Shown: positions 8,661-19,915, numbered from the stretch's first letter. The stretch is 64,000 bases of DNA from Quatrionicoccus australiensis (GCF_020510525.1 NZ_CP075188.1:2356001-2420000), one strand, 5' to 3'. Notes: generated from the letters alone by a model not told the origin. Numbers and translations are program-made.

Positions 8661-9305
8661 ATGGAAGACATCGACGCCGGCGGCGAACACGCGACACCGG
8701 TCTGGGCCGTCTTCGGCGACCTGATGGCCGGCCTGCTCGGCGCCTTCGTGCTGATCCTGGTCGGCGTGCTCGGCGTGCAGCTCGAACTGGTGAGCAGCCT
8801 CGAAGCCGAAATCCAGAAACGCCAGCAGGAAGAACAACGCCGCGAAGCCCTGGAAAAGGCGCTGGCCGGCCCGCTCGCTTCCGGCCGCGTAACGCTCAAC
8901 AACGGCAAGATCGGCATCAGCGGCAACGTGCTTTTCGCGCTCAATTCCGACCAGTTGCAGCCGGAAGGCAAGCAGTTGCTGAAGAGCCTGTCCGAACCGA
9001 TCGCCGCCTATCTCGGTGCCAGCGAGCAGATGCTGATGGTCAGCGGCTTTACCGACGACACGCCGGTGCGCGGCAGCAACCGCCAGTTCGCCGACAACTG
9101 GGAACTCTCGGCCCAGCGCGCATTGACCGTGACGCGCACGCTGATCGAGGATGGCGTGCCGTCCTCGTCGGTCTTCGCTGCCGCCTTCGGGTCGCAGCAG
9201 CCGGTCGCCGCCAACAGCGACGCCGACGGCCGCGCCCGCAACCGCCGCGTCGAAATGGCACCAGTACCCAAGTCGCGCACCAACGGCAAGGAAGGCAATG
9301 GCTGA
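8661..9305 (+). CDS. MotB/OmpA-like peptidoglycan-binding stator subunit
   Basis: A 214-residue protein with one N-terminal membrane helix (~14-42) and a C-terminal OmpA-like domain (~85-205; FTDDTPV, then NWELSAQRALTVTRTLIEDG and RNRRVEM). The helix starts VFGDLMAGLLGAFVLILVG. Asp20 sits where the ion-carrying Asp of MotB/ExbD-type subunits lies. A short charged coiled coil (~46-70) links helix and OmpA domain. It follows the MotA-like gene by 2 bp and overlaps the next gene by 8 bp. Together with the DUF802 protein it should form a peptidoglycan-anchored, ion-driven complex. It is more like ZorB or MotB than an outer-membrane OmpA. Confidence 0.9.
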   Translation: MEDIDAGGEHATPVWAVFGDLMAGLLGAFVLILVGVLGVQLELVSSLEAEIQKRQQEEQRREALEKALAGPLASGRVTLNNGKIGISGNVLFALNSDQLQPEGKQLLKSLSEPIAAYLGASEQMLMVSGFTDDTPVRGSNRQFADNWELSAQRALTVTRTLIEDGVPSSSVFAAAFGSQQPVAANSDADGRARNRRVEMAPVPKSRTNGKEGNG

Positions 9306-10035
9306 AACGGGCGAGCTCGCCGCGCAAGGCGATCCGGACGAAATGGCCGCCACGGCGGCGTCGACCGCCCTGCCGCCCGAACTCGAAGCGCTGAGCGCCA
9401 GCGGCGCCGCCGCCCGCGCCCCCGTCCGCTTTGCCTATCTCGTCGCCCTCGCCCGCCGTGCCGCGACGCAGCCGGACGCCATCCGTCTCTCGCTCAACGC
9501 CAGAATCAGCACCGCCGCCAGCGAACTCGCCGGCCGCCCGGCCCTCGCGCCTGCCAAAGCCGGGCCGAAAAACAGCGCCAGCCCGCTCGCCGAACTGCTC
9601 GCCTATATCGGCCTGCACGCGTCTGCGCAGATGGGCGAAAAACCAGCCGCGGCGAGCGCTCCACCGGTCAACCGCAATTTTGGGCAAGATTCCAAAAGCG
9701 TCTCAGCCAGCCGCAACCGGCAAGGCCCGGAGCTCAAGTCGGTGGCCTATTTCCGCAACGAGTGGTCCAAGCTCAGCACCGAACAGCAACTGACCCAAAC
9801 CCTCGCCCAGGCCCCGGAAAACGCCGGCCCGATGAACTCGCAGCACCTCGTCCTGCGCAGCCTCGAACGCATGCGCGACATCGCGCCGGACTACCTGCAA
9901 GGCTTCATGTCCTACATCGACACCTTGATCTGGCTGGACCACGCCGACCCGACCAAACCCGTGCCCACCCGCGCAGCGACCGGCGAGGGAGAAAAGAAGA
10001 CACGCAGCACGAAGCGCAGCGCAGCCAGCCGCTGA
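9298..10035 (+). CDS. DUF2894 family protein, last gene of the stator-like operon
   Basis: A 245-residue protein that I recognise as DUF2894, function unknown. It has no signal peptide or membrane helix and is presumably cytoplasmic. An Ala-rich N-terminal half (ALARRAATQPDAIRLSLNAR) leads through a low-complexity linker to a conserved C-terminal half: LKSVAYFRNEWSKLSTEQQL, then MNSQHLVLRSLERMRDIAPD and YLQGFMSYIDTLIWLD. It ends in a basic Lys/Arg-rich tail. The ATG at 9298 overlaps the end of the MotB-like gene by 8 bp, so it belongs to the same operon. Its conserved C-terminal helices may contact the tail of the DUF802 protein; this is speculation. Confidence 0.82.
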   Translation: MAETGELAAQGDPDEMAATAASTALPPELEALSASGAAARAPVRFAYLVALARRAATQPDAIRLSLNARISTAASELAGRPALAPAKAGPKNSASPLAELLAYIGLHASAQMGEKPAAASAPPVNRNFGQDSKSVSASRNRQGPELKSVAYFRNEWSKLSTEQQLTQTLAQAPENAGPMNSQHLVLRSLERMRDIAPDYLQGFMSYIDTLIWLDHADPTKPVPTRAATGEGEKKTRSTKRSAASR

Positions 10036-10074
10036 TTTGCCATCGCCCAGCCAAATTGGCCGTATCGCGACAGG

Positions 10075-10080
10075 TATAAT
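10075..10080 (+). promoter_or_regulatory. Possible -10 element of the VF530 gene
   Basis: A perfect TATAAT lies 36 bp before the ATG at 10117. No convincing -35 box is seen at 16-18 bp spacing (the best upstream motif is TTGGCC with too short a spacer), so this is a weak call. Confidence 0.35.
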
Positions 10081-10116
10081 CCCGCATTGACCACCTATTT
10101 CCGGGCTTCCATCCCC

Positions 10117-10587
10117 ATGGATATTGATTACAGCAACAACCCCTTGCACGGCCTTGGCTTGAAACAGATGCTGACCGAGATCGTCGACTACTACGGTTTC
10201 GAAATCCTCTACGCCTATCTGAATATCAACTGCTTCAAAAGTAATCCCAGCATCGAATCCAGCGTCAAGTTCCTGAAAAAGACCGATTGGGCGCGCCAGA
10301 AAGTCGAAGCCTTCTATCTCTACAAATTCAAGAGCCTGCCGCGCGCCTCGGACGAACAGTTCGAACTGCCGCCGCGCGACCGCATCATTCCGCCGGAACA
10401 AACCCCGGGCGAACCGGCCGAACTGAGCCTGGAAGACGCAGAACGCCTGCGCGAAAAGCGCGCCAGAAAAGCGGCAGAACACGACGCCGGCACGACCCGC
10501 CGCAGCAGCCCGGAGCAGCGCAAATCGAATTACGCGCAGCCCGCGGTTTCTTCCGATACGGATCCCTGGGCGAAGTGGCGGAAATGA
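10117..10587 (+). CDS. VF530 family (DUF2132) DNA-binding protein
   Basis: A 156-residue protein whose N-terminal ~75 residues match the small VF530 fold ([20 protein letters not shown], then [20 protein letters not shown] and [14 protein letters not shown]). This family is described as putative DNA-binding. The remaining ~80 residues are a charged, Pro/Arg-rich, probably disordered tail ending DPWAKWRK, which is longer than the usual stand-alone domain. The ATG at 10117 is chosen over an upstream TTG (10087) because it starts the conserved domain. It follows the stator operon by 81 bp and appears to have its own promoter. Confidence 0.85.
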   Translation: MDIDYSNNPLHGLGLKQMLTEIVDYYGFEILYAYLNINCFKSNPSIESSVKFLKKTDWARQKVEAFYLYKFKSLPRASDEQFELPPRDRIIPPEQTPGEPAELSLEDAERLREKRARKAAEHDAGTTRRSSPEQRKSNYAQPAVSSDTDPWAKWRK

Positions 10588-10732
10588 ATCCGGCCTTGCC
10601 GGCAGACCGCAAGCTACAGCCCCACGCATCACAGGCCAGGGCGTCGTTCAGGATCTGACAGCAAACAGGATCAGTCCTCAGAACCACCTGCGCTGAGTGA
10701 CTGTTCCATATTCCTCGCGGAACCCAGTCCGA

Positions 10733-11176
10733 ATGGTGACAACGAATATGCGATGCGATGGCTGCGGCAAGGTGCTGGCGAGCCCCGATGCCGTGTGTAC
10801 GGACTGTGCGGCAAAGATCCGGGCGGAACTTGATGCGCCGCCCCAAGGCAAGCATCCCTGCCCGGTCTGTGCAGGCCGCTTCGACCGTCCACGCCACGAG
10901 TTGTGGCCAGCCGGTGCCAAATGGTACGTCCCCCGCCAACTCAAGCCGACTTGCCCGCTATGTCGCAGTTTCCTGCGCGACAACAGGTATCCGGCACTTC
11001 CCGCCCATCTCGTCTGGCTGCTGATTGTCACGGCACTTGCTGCCTGGCTCGCCCTCCCCGCGACCTATACCAGGGGAGCGCTCGCCGTTCTGCTCACCGC
11101 CTATCTCGCCCTTCATTTGCGGGAGAGAAAGCGCAACAAGGATGCGGCTTCCAGATATTCCAGGGATGAAGCCTGA
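10733..11176 (+). CDS. Zinc-ribbon membrane protein, hypothetical
   Basis: A 147-residue protein of unknown function. The N-terminal half has four CxxC pairs (CDGC, CTDC, CPVC, CPLC), suggesting two zinc-ribbon sites. A hydrophobic stretch of two short helices follows (LVWLLIVTALAAWLALPA and TRGALAVLLTAYLALHL), then a basic tail. It is probably a membrane-anchored zinc protein with the ribbons in the cytoplasm. The start could be 10733 or 10748. The second is preceded by GGTGA at good spacing; the first is reported as the longer form. No family name can be given. Confidence 0.65.
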   Translation: MVTTNMRCDGCGKVLASPDAVCTDCAAKIRAELDAPPQGKHPCPVCAGRFDRPRHELWPAGAKWYVPRQLKPTCPLCRSFLRDNRYPALPAHLVWLLIVTALAAWLALPATYTRGALAVLLTAYLALHLRERKRNKDAASRYSRDEA

Positions 11177-11459
11177 GTCGCAGTCAGTCGTGATGGCGTA
11201 GTGGCAGCAAAGGCCCGGCGCTGCGAGCCGATCTGAGTTGCCGGGCTTGCGTCAAGACAGCAAACGCCGGCAAGCACCCTGCGCCGCACGGAAACACGCC
11301 CGACACTCCCTCGCCAACAAACCAACGCACTTCCCCGGTGCCGGCAATGCACCGCCGGCGTGCCTGTGCCGCCCCGCTAGCCCTCTGAGCAGCACTTTCA
11401 CGCATGGAACAAACATTGCGTGACTCGCAGCGAACACAGGAAACCACCGGGAGAACAGC

Positions 11460-11660
11460 ATGACTTGCCGACTCAACGAAGAAACCATGTTCTGGCTGCG
11501 CCTTGCCGCTTTTGCCCATTTGTCCGAACAAGTGCTGTGCACCGGCGCTTCGCTGGCCGATGCCGAGGAACTGCTGTTCGGCTGGCGCCTGCCAGGTGAC
11601 CTGCCGGCGCGTTTCGCCTGCCTGACCGGCGGTGTGGCGAATGCGACAAACCCGGCTTGA
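11460..11660 (+). CDS. Small hypothetical protein
   Basis: A 66-residue open frame with a good ribosome binding site (GGGAG, 6-7 bp before the ATG at 11460). It begins MTCRLNEETMFWLRLAAFAH and is mildly amphipathic. It lies alone between the zinc-ribbon gene and the convergent nrdB. No homologue is recognised, so it may be a real short gene or chance. The 283 bp before it hold no other supported feature. Confidence 0.4.
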   Translation: MTCRLNEETMFWLRLAAFAHLSEQVLCTGASLADAEELLFGWRLPGDLPARFACLTGGVANATNPA

Positions 11661-11714
11661 GGCTGCCCGGCGGATTCAGTCGGCGAGCAGCGCCGCCGAA
11701 TCTGGCCAGCCGGC

Positions 11715-12866
11715 TCAATCCCAGGCCAGCGCCCCGCCGGTCTGGTATTCGGTGACGCGCGTCTCGAAGAAGTTCTTTTCCTTCCTCAGGTTGGCCTGTT
11801 CGTCCAGCCAGGGCAGCACATTCTCGGCACCGGGGAAAGGTTCCTCGACACCGACCTGACGCGCCCGCCGGTTGGCGACGAAGCGGAATTGCTGGACGTG
11901 CAGTTCGGCGTTGTAGCCGAGAATCGGTTCGCGCAGGATGTAGCCGGCGTAGGCGCGCTCGGCGGCCTCGGCTTCGTCCCATAGCGTGCGCAGGGCCTGC
12001 GGGTCGAGTTCCAGGTTTTCTTCCTTGAGCAGTTCGCGCACGACGCGGATGCCGAAGGCGCAGTGCAACACCTCGTCGCGCATGATGTACTGCAACTGTT
12101 CGGCGGTACCTTTCATCAATCCACGCCGCTGCAGCGCGAAGATGGGCGTGAAGCCGTTGTAGAACCAGCAGCCTTCGAAGATCACTGCGAAGAAGAAGTA
12201 GGACAGCGCGAATTCGTGCAGGTTGGCGCGATTGGTCAGATCGAAGTCGGCGCGCATGACGCGCTCCAGCCGGCGGTTGGCGAGCGCGATCTTGCCGTGG
12301 ATCTCGGGCACGACGCGGTAGCGATTGTAGATTTCCTGCTGGTCGAGGCCGATGCTTTCGATGCAGTGCTGGTAGGTCCAGGTGTGCAGCGCTTCTTCAT
12401 AGACCTGGCGGGCCTGGTAGATCTGCAGTTCGGGCGCGCTCATCTTCTCCATGACGGCGAGGCCGATGTTGCGCATGGCCAGGATGTCGGAAGTCGTCAG
12501 GTAGGCCAGCACGTTCTCGAAAACGTGGCGCTCGGCCGGGCTGAGCTTGTGGTGGTAGTCGTGCACGTCCTGCGCCATGCTGATTTCGAGCGGCGTCCAG
12601 TGGTTGCGGTTGGCCTTGAGGAAGAACTCCCAGGCCCAGGGGTACTTGAAGGGGGCGAGCTGGTTGATGTCGGCCTTGCCATTGACGATGCGTTTGTCGG
12701 CGGCGTTGATCGGCGCCAGCGACGGCGTGCCGGCTTGATCAGGAATGGCCGGCGCCACACGGTCGACCACGGCTTTCGCGGCATTTTCAACGTTGACCGC
12801 CGGGCTTTGCGGGGCGGCAGGTTGCGACGGGGTGTCCCAGTCGTCGAAGCGGAAGGCGGCATTCAT
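11715..12866 (-). CDS. nrdB: Class Ia ribonucleotide reductase beta subunit
   Basis: A 383-residue radical-generating subunit that supplies the tyrosyl radical to NrdA for deoxynucleotide synthesis with oxygen. Diiron-ligand motifs are visible: LSPAERHVFENVLAYLTTSD, EEALHTWTYQHCIESIG (with the likely radical Tyr in TWTYQH), IFEGCWFYNGF and YIMRDEVLHCAFG. The ATG at 12866 is used; the upstream extension of the frame lies inside the previous gene and is not protein-like. It is the third gene of the operon nrdA, cbiZ-nitrilase, nrdB, 19 bp after the second gene. A cobalamin riboswitch before nrdA probably controls it. Confidence 0.95.
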   Translation of the reverse strand: MNAAFRFDDWDTPSQPAAPQSPAVNVENAAKAVVDRVAPAIPDQAGTPSLAPINAADKRIVNGKADINQLAPFKYPWAWEFFLKANRNHWTPLEISMAQDVHDYHHKLSPAERHVFENVLAYLTTSDILAMRNIGLAVMEKMSAPELQIYQARQVYEEALHTWTYQHCIESIGLDQQEIYNRYRVVPEIHGKIALANRRLERVMRADFDLTNRANLHEFALSYFFFAVIFEGCWFYNGFTPIFALQRRGLMKGTAEQLQYIMRDEVLHCAFGIRVVRELLKEENLELDPQALRTLWDEAEAAERAYAGYILREPILGYNAELHVQQFRFVANRRARQVGVEEPFPGAENVLPWLDEQANLRKEKNFFETRVTEYQTGGALAWD

Positions 12867-12885
12867 GATGGTTTGAACCTCGGTG

Positions 12886-14508
12886 TCAGTCGGTGCGAAC
12901 GGCCCGGAAGCGCTGACGGCGATTCCAGTCCACGTAGAAGATGCCGCCCTCGGCGGCGGTGAAGCTGTGCAGGCGCTTGCCCTTGAGCGAGACGGCGCTC
13001 TGCCCCAGCGAGAAATCGAGTTCCGGCTCGCGGCCGCCACGATTGACGGCGATCAACGGGATGCCGGTTTCGCGCGAACGCTTTTCCCAGACGTCGCCCG
13101 GCCCCATGCCGTCGACCGGCGGCCAGTTGGCCGGCGAGAGCAGGATCTTTGCGCCGCGCGCCGCGAGTTGGGCGGCCGCATCGGGACGCCAGGCATCGGC
13201 GCAGATCAGCGTGCCAACGGCGATGCCATCGACCATGAAGGGCGTGCCTTCGGTGCCGGCCAACGACCAGGCTTCGGCCTGGCCGACCGGGCGCTGCTTG
13301 CGGTAGGCACCGAGAATGCGCCCGCTGCGGTCGATGGCGGCGACGCTATTGTGCAGCTTGCCGGTCTGCGCGTCGCGCTCGGCGAAACCGACGAAGAGCG
13401 CGACGCCGTTGTCGCGCGCGATGGCGGCCAGGCTGCTGATCCAGGCATCGGGGAAAGGCGCGATCCAGTCGGTGCCGACGCGTTTGGCAAAGTTGTAGCC
13501 GGTTTCGGCCAGTTCCGGCGTCACCACCCAGTCGGCGCCGTGGCGCACTGCCGCGCGGATGCCGTCTTCGATACGCGCCCGGTTGCCGACGATGTCGCCC
13601 GGCACGGGATCGAGATGCAGCAAGGCGAGACGCAGGTCGCCGGCGGCTTTGGCCGGGCCGGCCGCGGCGTCGCCGAAGCGCTTGCTGCCGGGCAGGAAAT
13701 AGCCGTTCTGCTTGCCGAGCGCCTCGACCACCGCCGCGTAGGTCGCCTTGCCGATCAGCTCGCCGATGCGGCTATGACCGCCGGTGTAAGTGGCGCGCGG
13801 CGCCGCCGTGCCGGAAACGACGATGATGCTGTCGGTGCCGGTGCCGGTCGCCTGCACCTCTTTCGTGTAGCTGCTCGGCACCTTGAGGTCTTCGAGCGCC
13901 GCCGTCTTGCCCTCGGTGATGGTGATCAGGGCACGGGCCAGCGCCGCGTCGCTGAGTTCGATATTGGCCAGGACCATGATGTTGATGGTGCCGGCAGGCG
14001 TTTTTTCGTCGTTGGCACCTTCAATGTAGGCGCCGGCATCGACGCCGGTGCGGATGGCGTTGCTCTTCGCCCCGGCCGTGGCCAGCACGGTCACCGTCAG
14101 CGGGCCATGCCGGCGCGTGACGATGGCGAGATTGTCCATGTCGGCCGCCGTAGACATCTCGGCGACGGCGGCCGGCGGCAGTTGCAGACGCCCCGCCGTC
14201 GCGGCGCGTCGTTCTTCGCTGTAGCGCTTGCCGTCGGCACCCAGCTTCCTCCAGAGCAGCGGATGCGCCGCCTGGTTGAGGGCGGCGCGCGCCGTGAGCG
14301 GGCCGTCGCTGGTCGACAAGGCGCGCCGCTCGCCGGCAAAGCGCACGACCAGGGTCTTTTCCCAGAGGCCATCGCGCTCGCTGCGGTCGACCTGCGCCGT
14401 GGCGCCGATTTCGGCCGGCAAATCGAGGTCGACCGCCAGGGCGCAGACGGGCAACACCAGCAGCAAGGCCAGCGCCGGACGCAGGCAGGAAGCGAAGAAG
14501 GATTTCAT
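12886..14508 (-). CDS. Exported CbiZ adenosylcobinamide amidohydrolase fused to a nitrilase domain
   Basis: A 540-residue two-domain protein lying between nrdA and nrdB. A signal peptide (~1-25, ...VCALA-VDLD) points to export. Residues ~105-265 match CbiZ, which removes the aminopropanol chain of adenosylcobinamide to give cobyric acid for B12 salvage (ATAGAKSNAIRTGVDAG, then GTINIMVLANIELSDAALAR, TEGKTAAL and ATGTGTDSI). Residues ~290-525 are a carbon-nitrogen hydrolase with a complete Glu332 (TPELAET), Lys404 (AYRKQRP), Cys436 (TLICADAW) triad. CbiZ is normally a cytoplasmic single-domain enzyme, so both the fusion and the signal peptide are unusual. The location under a B12 riboswitch supports a cobamide-related role. 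The substrate of the nitrilase half is unknown. Confidence 0.85.
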   Translation of the reverse strand: MKSFFASCLRPALALLLVLPVCALAVDLDLPAEIGATAQVDRSERDGLWEKTLVVRFAGERRALSTSDGPLTARAALNQAAHPLLWRKLGADGKRYSEERRAATAGRLQLPPAAVAEMSTAADMDNLAIVTRRHGPLTVTVLATAGAKSNAIRTGVDAGAYIEGANDEKTPAGTINIMVLANIELSDAALARALITITEGKTAALEDLKVPSSYTKEVQATGTGTDSIIVVSGTAAPRATYTGGHSRIGELIGKATYAAVVEALGKQNGYFLPGSKRFGDAAAGPAKAAGDLRLALLHLDPVPGDIVGNRARIEDGIRAAVRHGADWVVTPELAETGYNFAKRVGTDWIAPFPDAWISSLAAIARDNGVALFVGFAERDAQTGKLHNSVAAIDRSGRILGAYRKQRPVGQAEAWSLAGTEGTPFMVDGIAVGTLICADAWRPDAAAQLAARGAKILLSPANWPPVDGMGPGDVWEKRSRETGIPLIAVNRGGREPELDFSLGQSAVSLKGKRLHSFTAAEGGIFYVDWNRRQRFRAVRTD

Positions 14509-14581
14509 CGAAATGTCTCGTGATACAGAAAGGCGGCAAGCTTAACCCGGCGCGCCGGCTTGGCTTGCACGTCCCTTCCCG

Positions 14582-17353
<2,772 letters not shown>

Positions 17354-17358
17354 GGCGA

Positions 17359-17382
17359 TTCTCCGTATCGGGGGGCGGAGAA
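17359..17382 (-). promoter_or_regulatory. Hairpin sequestering the nrdA ribosome binding site
   Basis: On the minus strand TTCTCCG (17382-17376) can pair perfectly with CGGAGAA (17365-17359), which is the Shine-Dalgarno sequence of nrdA, leaving a 10-nt loop. It fits a translational expression platform for the upstream cobalamin riboswitch. Confidence 0.6.
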
Positions 17383-17525
17383 CCGAGTGCGCGGGCCGCT
17401 GGCGCAGGCCGACCGGTGCAACGGGAAGCATCCCGAACACGGCTCGACACAACGGACAAACGGCAAGAGACCACGCAAAAACCTCTCGTCAGGGACACCC
17501 CGCCCCAAAATCATGAAAAAGGACA

Positions 17526-17705
17526 CATTGAGGCAGGTCTCCTGGCTCTCGGCTCAGCGCGTTTCACCTGCCTTCCCGGACGCATCCAGTGGCATGGGGT
17601 GGCGAAACGCTCGCCGATTACAGTTGCGGGGGCAGCCCCGGGATACAGGTCGAAGACCTGGCACCGGATTCCCTTTCAATCCCCTTGCGGGGAACCTTCA
17701 ATGGA
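17526..17705 (-). ncRNA. Cobalamin (B12) riboswitch upstream of nrdA
   Basis: Read on the minus strand, the leader has the ordered conserved blocks of the cobalamin aptamer. These are GAATCCGGTGC, then GGGGCTGCCCCCGCAACTG followed by TAATCGGCGAGCG, then ATGCCACTGG, then CCGGGAAGGC, and finally GAGCCAGGAGACCTGCCT, which pairs with the 5' part AGGTCTTCGACCTGTA. The B12-box core GCCACTGG...GGGAAGGC is exact. It lies ~170 bp before the nrdA start. Binding of adenosylcobalamin should shut off nrdA, the CbiZ fusion and nrdB. Similar control of oxygen-dependent reductases is known in bacteria, such as Streptomyces, that also have a B12-dependent class II enzyme. Confidence 0.95.
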
Positions 17706-17804
17706 CGGCAGTCTAAAGGGGGCGCGATGATGACGTCAAGCAAAAAACACTACATGCAGTAGATTCAACCAGACAAACCACTAAATACGGTAAGCAAGCC
17801 AAGC

Positions 17805-17820
17805 TTGACGTATACGTCAA
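17805..17820. promoter_or_regulatory. 16-bp perfect palindromic operator
   Basis: TTGACGTATACGTCAA is a perfect inverted repeat 51 bp before the thioesterase ATG. A related half-site TGACGTCAA lies at 17731-17739. The form resembles operators of regulators of fatty-acid or branched-chain amino-acid catabolism; the regulator is not identified. Confidence 0.6.
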
Positions 17821-17870
17821 CGCCACTCTAAAGTGAGTCCGGCCCAAGACCAAAAAAACGGAGACAAACC

Positions 17871-18314
17871 ATGGCGCACATTGCCAACCCCGACTTCAAG
17901 ACCAGCGTCGCCGCCAGCTTTGCCAGGCAAAACGCGATGCAGCTGATTCGCGCCAGCCTGCCGCTGATCGAACACGGCCGTACGGAAATCCACATCCCGC
18001 ACTGGGCAGGCGTCGAGCAGCAACATGGCTACGTCCATGGCGGCGTGGTCGGCATGATTGCCGACTCGGCGGCGGGCTACGCGGCAATGACCGTGGTACC
18101 GGCCAGCGCCTCGGTACTGACCGTCGAATACAAGATGAACCTGGTCGCTCCCGCCGATGGCGAGACCCTCGTTGCCCGCGGCGAGGTGGTCCGGCCGGGA
18201 CGCACGCTGATCGTGACCAAGGCCGAGGTCTATGCCTGCAAGGACGGCAAGGAAACGCTGTGCGCCATCATGCAGCAGACGATCATGGTGATGCACGGCA
18301 AGAGCGAGAAGTAA
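17871..18314 (+). CDS. PaaI-type hotdog-fold acyl-CoA thioesterase
   Basis: A 147-residue hotdog-fold protein likely to hydrolyse acyl- or aryl-CoA thioesters in the cytoplasm. The PaaI-like core is seen in QQHGYVHGGVVGMIADSAAG (with HGG) and VLTVEYKMNLVAPADGETLV. The length is normal for the family. The start is supported by CGGAGA 8 bp upstream. A perfect palindrome TTGACGTATACGTCAA sits ~50 bp upstream and suggests repression by a catabolic regulator. The gene is divergent from the nrdA riboswitch operon and not obviously linked to it. The substrate cannot be told from sequence. Confidence 0.87.
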   Translation: MAHIANPDFKTSVAASFARQNAMQLIRASLPLIEHGRTEIHIPHWAGVEQQHGYVHGGVVGMIADSAAGYAAMTVVPASASVLTVEYKMNLVAPADGETLVARGEVVRPGRTLIVTKAEVYACKDGKETLCAIMQQTIMVMHGKSEK

Positions 18315-18376
18315 GCAACAGCGGGCTTGCCCGTTCTGGCGGTATCATCGCGGCCTGTCCCGATTTCCGCCCCGCC

Positions 18377-19756
18377 ATGCACCGCAAACCCCTCGCCTTC
18401 GTCGACCTCGAAACCACCGGTGCCACCGCCGCCTTTGACCGCATCACCGAAATCGGCATCGTCGAGGTCGATGCCGACGGTTCCGTGCGTGAGTGGCAGC
18501 AGCTGGTCAATCCCGGCGTGTCGATTTCGCCCTTCATCGAGCAGTTGACCGGTATCAGCAATGCCATGGTGGCGACGGCGCCGCCGTTTGAGGATGTCGC
18601 CGCCGAGGCGCTGCAACGCCTGCAGGGGCGGCTGTTCATCGCGCACAATGCGCGCTTCGACTATGGCTTCCTGAAAACCGAGTTCAAGCGCCTGGGCATC
18701 GATTTCCGCGCTTCCGTGCTGTGCACCGTCAAGCTGTCGCGCGCCTTGTATCCGGAGCACAAGCGGCACAATCTCGACTCGCTGATCGAGCGCCACGGCC
18801 TGCAGGCGGCGGCACGCCACCGGGCACTCGCCGATGCGCAGCTGATCCATCAATTCTGGCAAAAAATCCAGGTCGACCGTAGCGGCGAGGCGCTGAGCGC
18901 CGCGCTCGACGCGCAGAACGCCTACCCCAGCCTGCCGCCGCACCTCGATGCGGCGATCCTCGACGAACTGCCGGAAAGCCCCGGCGTCTACCTGTTCTAC
19001 GGTGAAAACAATCTGCCGCTCTACATCGGCAAGGCGAAGGACATCCGCCAGCGCGTGCTGTCGCATTTTGCCGCCGACCACAAGTCGGCCAAGGAAATGG
19101 CGATCGCGCAGCAGGTCCGCCGCATCGACTGGATGGAGACGGCCGGGGAGATCGGCGCACTGTTGCAGGAGGCGGCCCTGGTCAAGACGATGCAGCCCGG
19201 CCTCAACCGCCAGTTGCGCAAGAACGACGAAGTGTGCACCTGGACGCTGGTCGACGAAGGCGAAGGCTGGCTGCGCCCGGAACTGCGCTCGGCGCGCGAG
19301 ATCGAGTTCAACCTGCACACATCGAGTTACGGCCTGTTCAAGACGAAAAAGGAAGCGCGCGACGTGCTGCGCACCTTCGCCGAATCGCACAACCTGTGCG
19401 ACACCCTGCTCGGCCTGGAAAAGGGCATTCCCGGCAAGCCCTGTTTCGGCCACCAGATCCGGCGCTGCAAGGGCGCCTGCGTCGGCAGCGAGCCGCTCGC
19501 CAAACACAGCATGCGCCTGGTCGGCGCCCTGACCGGGCTGAAACTGCTCGCCTGGCCTTACGCCGGCCCGGCCCTGATCCACGAGGGCGAAGAAGCCCAC
19601 CTGATCGACGGCTGGCGCTACCTGGGCACGGTCAAGAGCGAGTCCGACATCGATGCTCTGCTCGCCGCGCCGCGCCCGGCTTTCGAGCGCGACACCTACA
19701 AGATCCTCGCCAAGTACGTCGGCAAGCTGAAGCCCTGCACCCGCCAGCCGCGTTAG
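18377..19756 (+). CDS. DnaQ-like exonuclease fused to GIY-YIG (UvrC/Cho-like) nuclease
   Basis: A 459-residue two-nuclease protein. The N-terminal ~180 residues are a DEDDh 3'-5' exonuclease (FVDLETTG; HNARFDYGFL; HRALADAQ). A GIY-YIG domain follows at ~200-285 (GVYLFYGENNLPLYIGKAKD), like the N-terminal half of UvrC or E. coli Cho. A UvrC-like stretch comes next (GKPCFGHQIRRCKGACVG). It probably acts in DNA repair, with incision by the GIY-YIG part and resection by the exonuclease; this is inferred from the domains. The ATG at 18377 starts the exonuclease motif directly, and the upstream extension overlaps the thioesterase. This arrangement is known in several bacteria. Confidence 0.9.
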   Translation: MHRKPLAFVDLETTGATAAFDRITEIGIVEVDADGSVREWQQLVNPGVSISPFIEQLTGISNAMVATAPPFEDVAAEALQRLQGRLFIAHNARFDYGFLKTEFKRLGIDFRASVLCTVKLSRALYPEHKRHNLDSLIERHGLQAAARHRALADAQLIHQFWQKIQVDRSGEALSAALDAQNAYPSLPPHLDAAILDELPESPGVYLFYGENNLPLYIGKAKDIRQRVLSHFAADHKSAKEMAIAQQVRRIDWMETAGEIGALLQEAALVKTMQPGLNRQLRKNDEVCTWTLVDEGEGWLRPELRSAREIEFNLHTSSYGLFKTKKEARDVLRTFAESHNLCDTLLGLEKGIPGKPCFGHQIRRCKGACVGSEPLAKHSMRLVGALTGLKLLAWPYAGPALIHEGEEAHLIDGWRYLGTVKSESDIDALLAAPRPAFERDTYKILAKYVGKLKPCTRQPR

Positions 19757-19915
19757 TCGCAGAATCGCCGGCCAACGGCGCGCCAAAACCATCTTCACCG
19801 TGTGGTATAAAGTTGTCGCAAGCATTCCACCGGCTCCCGGCCCTGGGCGAATGCGCATAAACACCGGTCCTGAAACCTCCTGCCAGGCGCAATCAAATCT
19901 GAATCATCCGGACGC

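Noticed and set aside
8661..9305. Reading the OmpA-domain gene as flagellar motB
   Set aside because: There is no motA proper or flagellar gene nearby; its partner is the long-tailed DUF802 protein, so a flagellar role is not supported.
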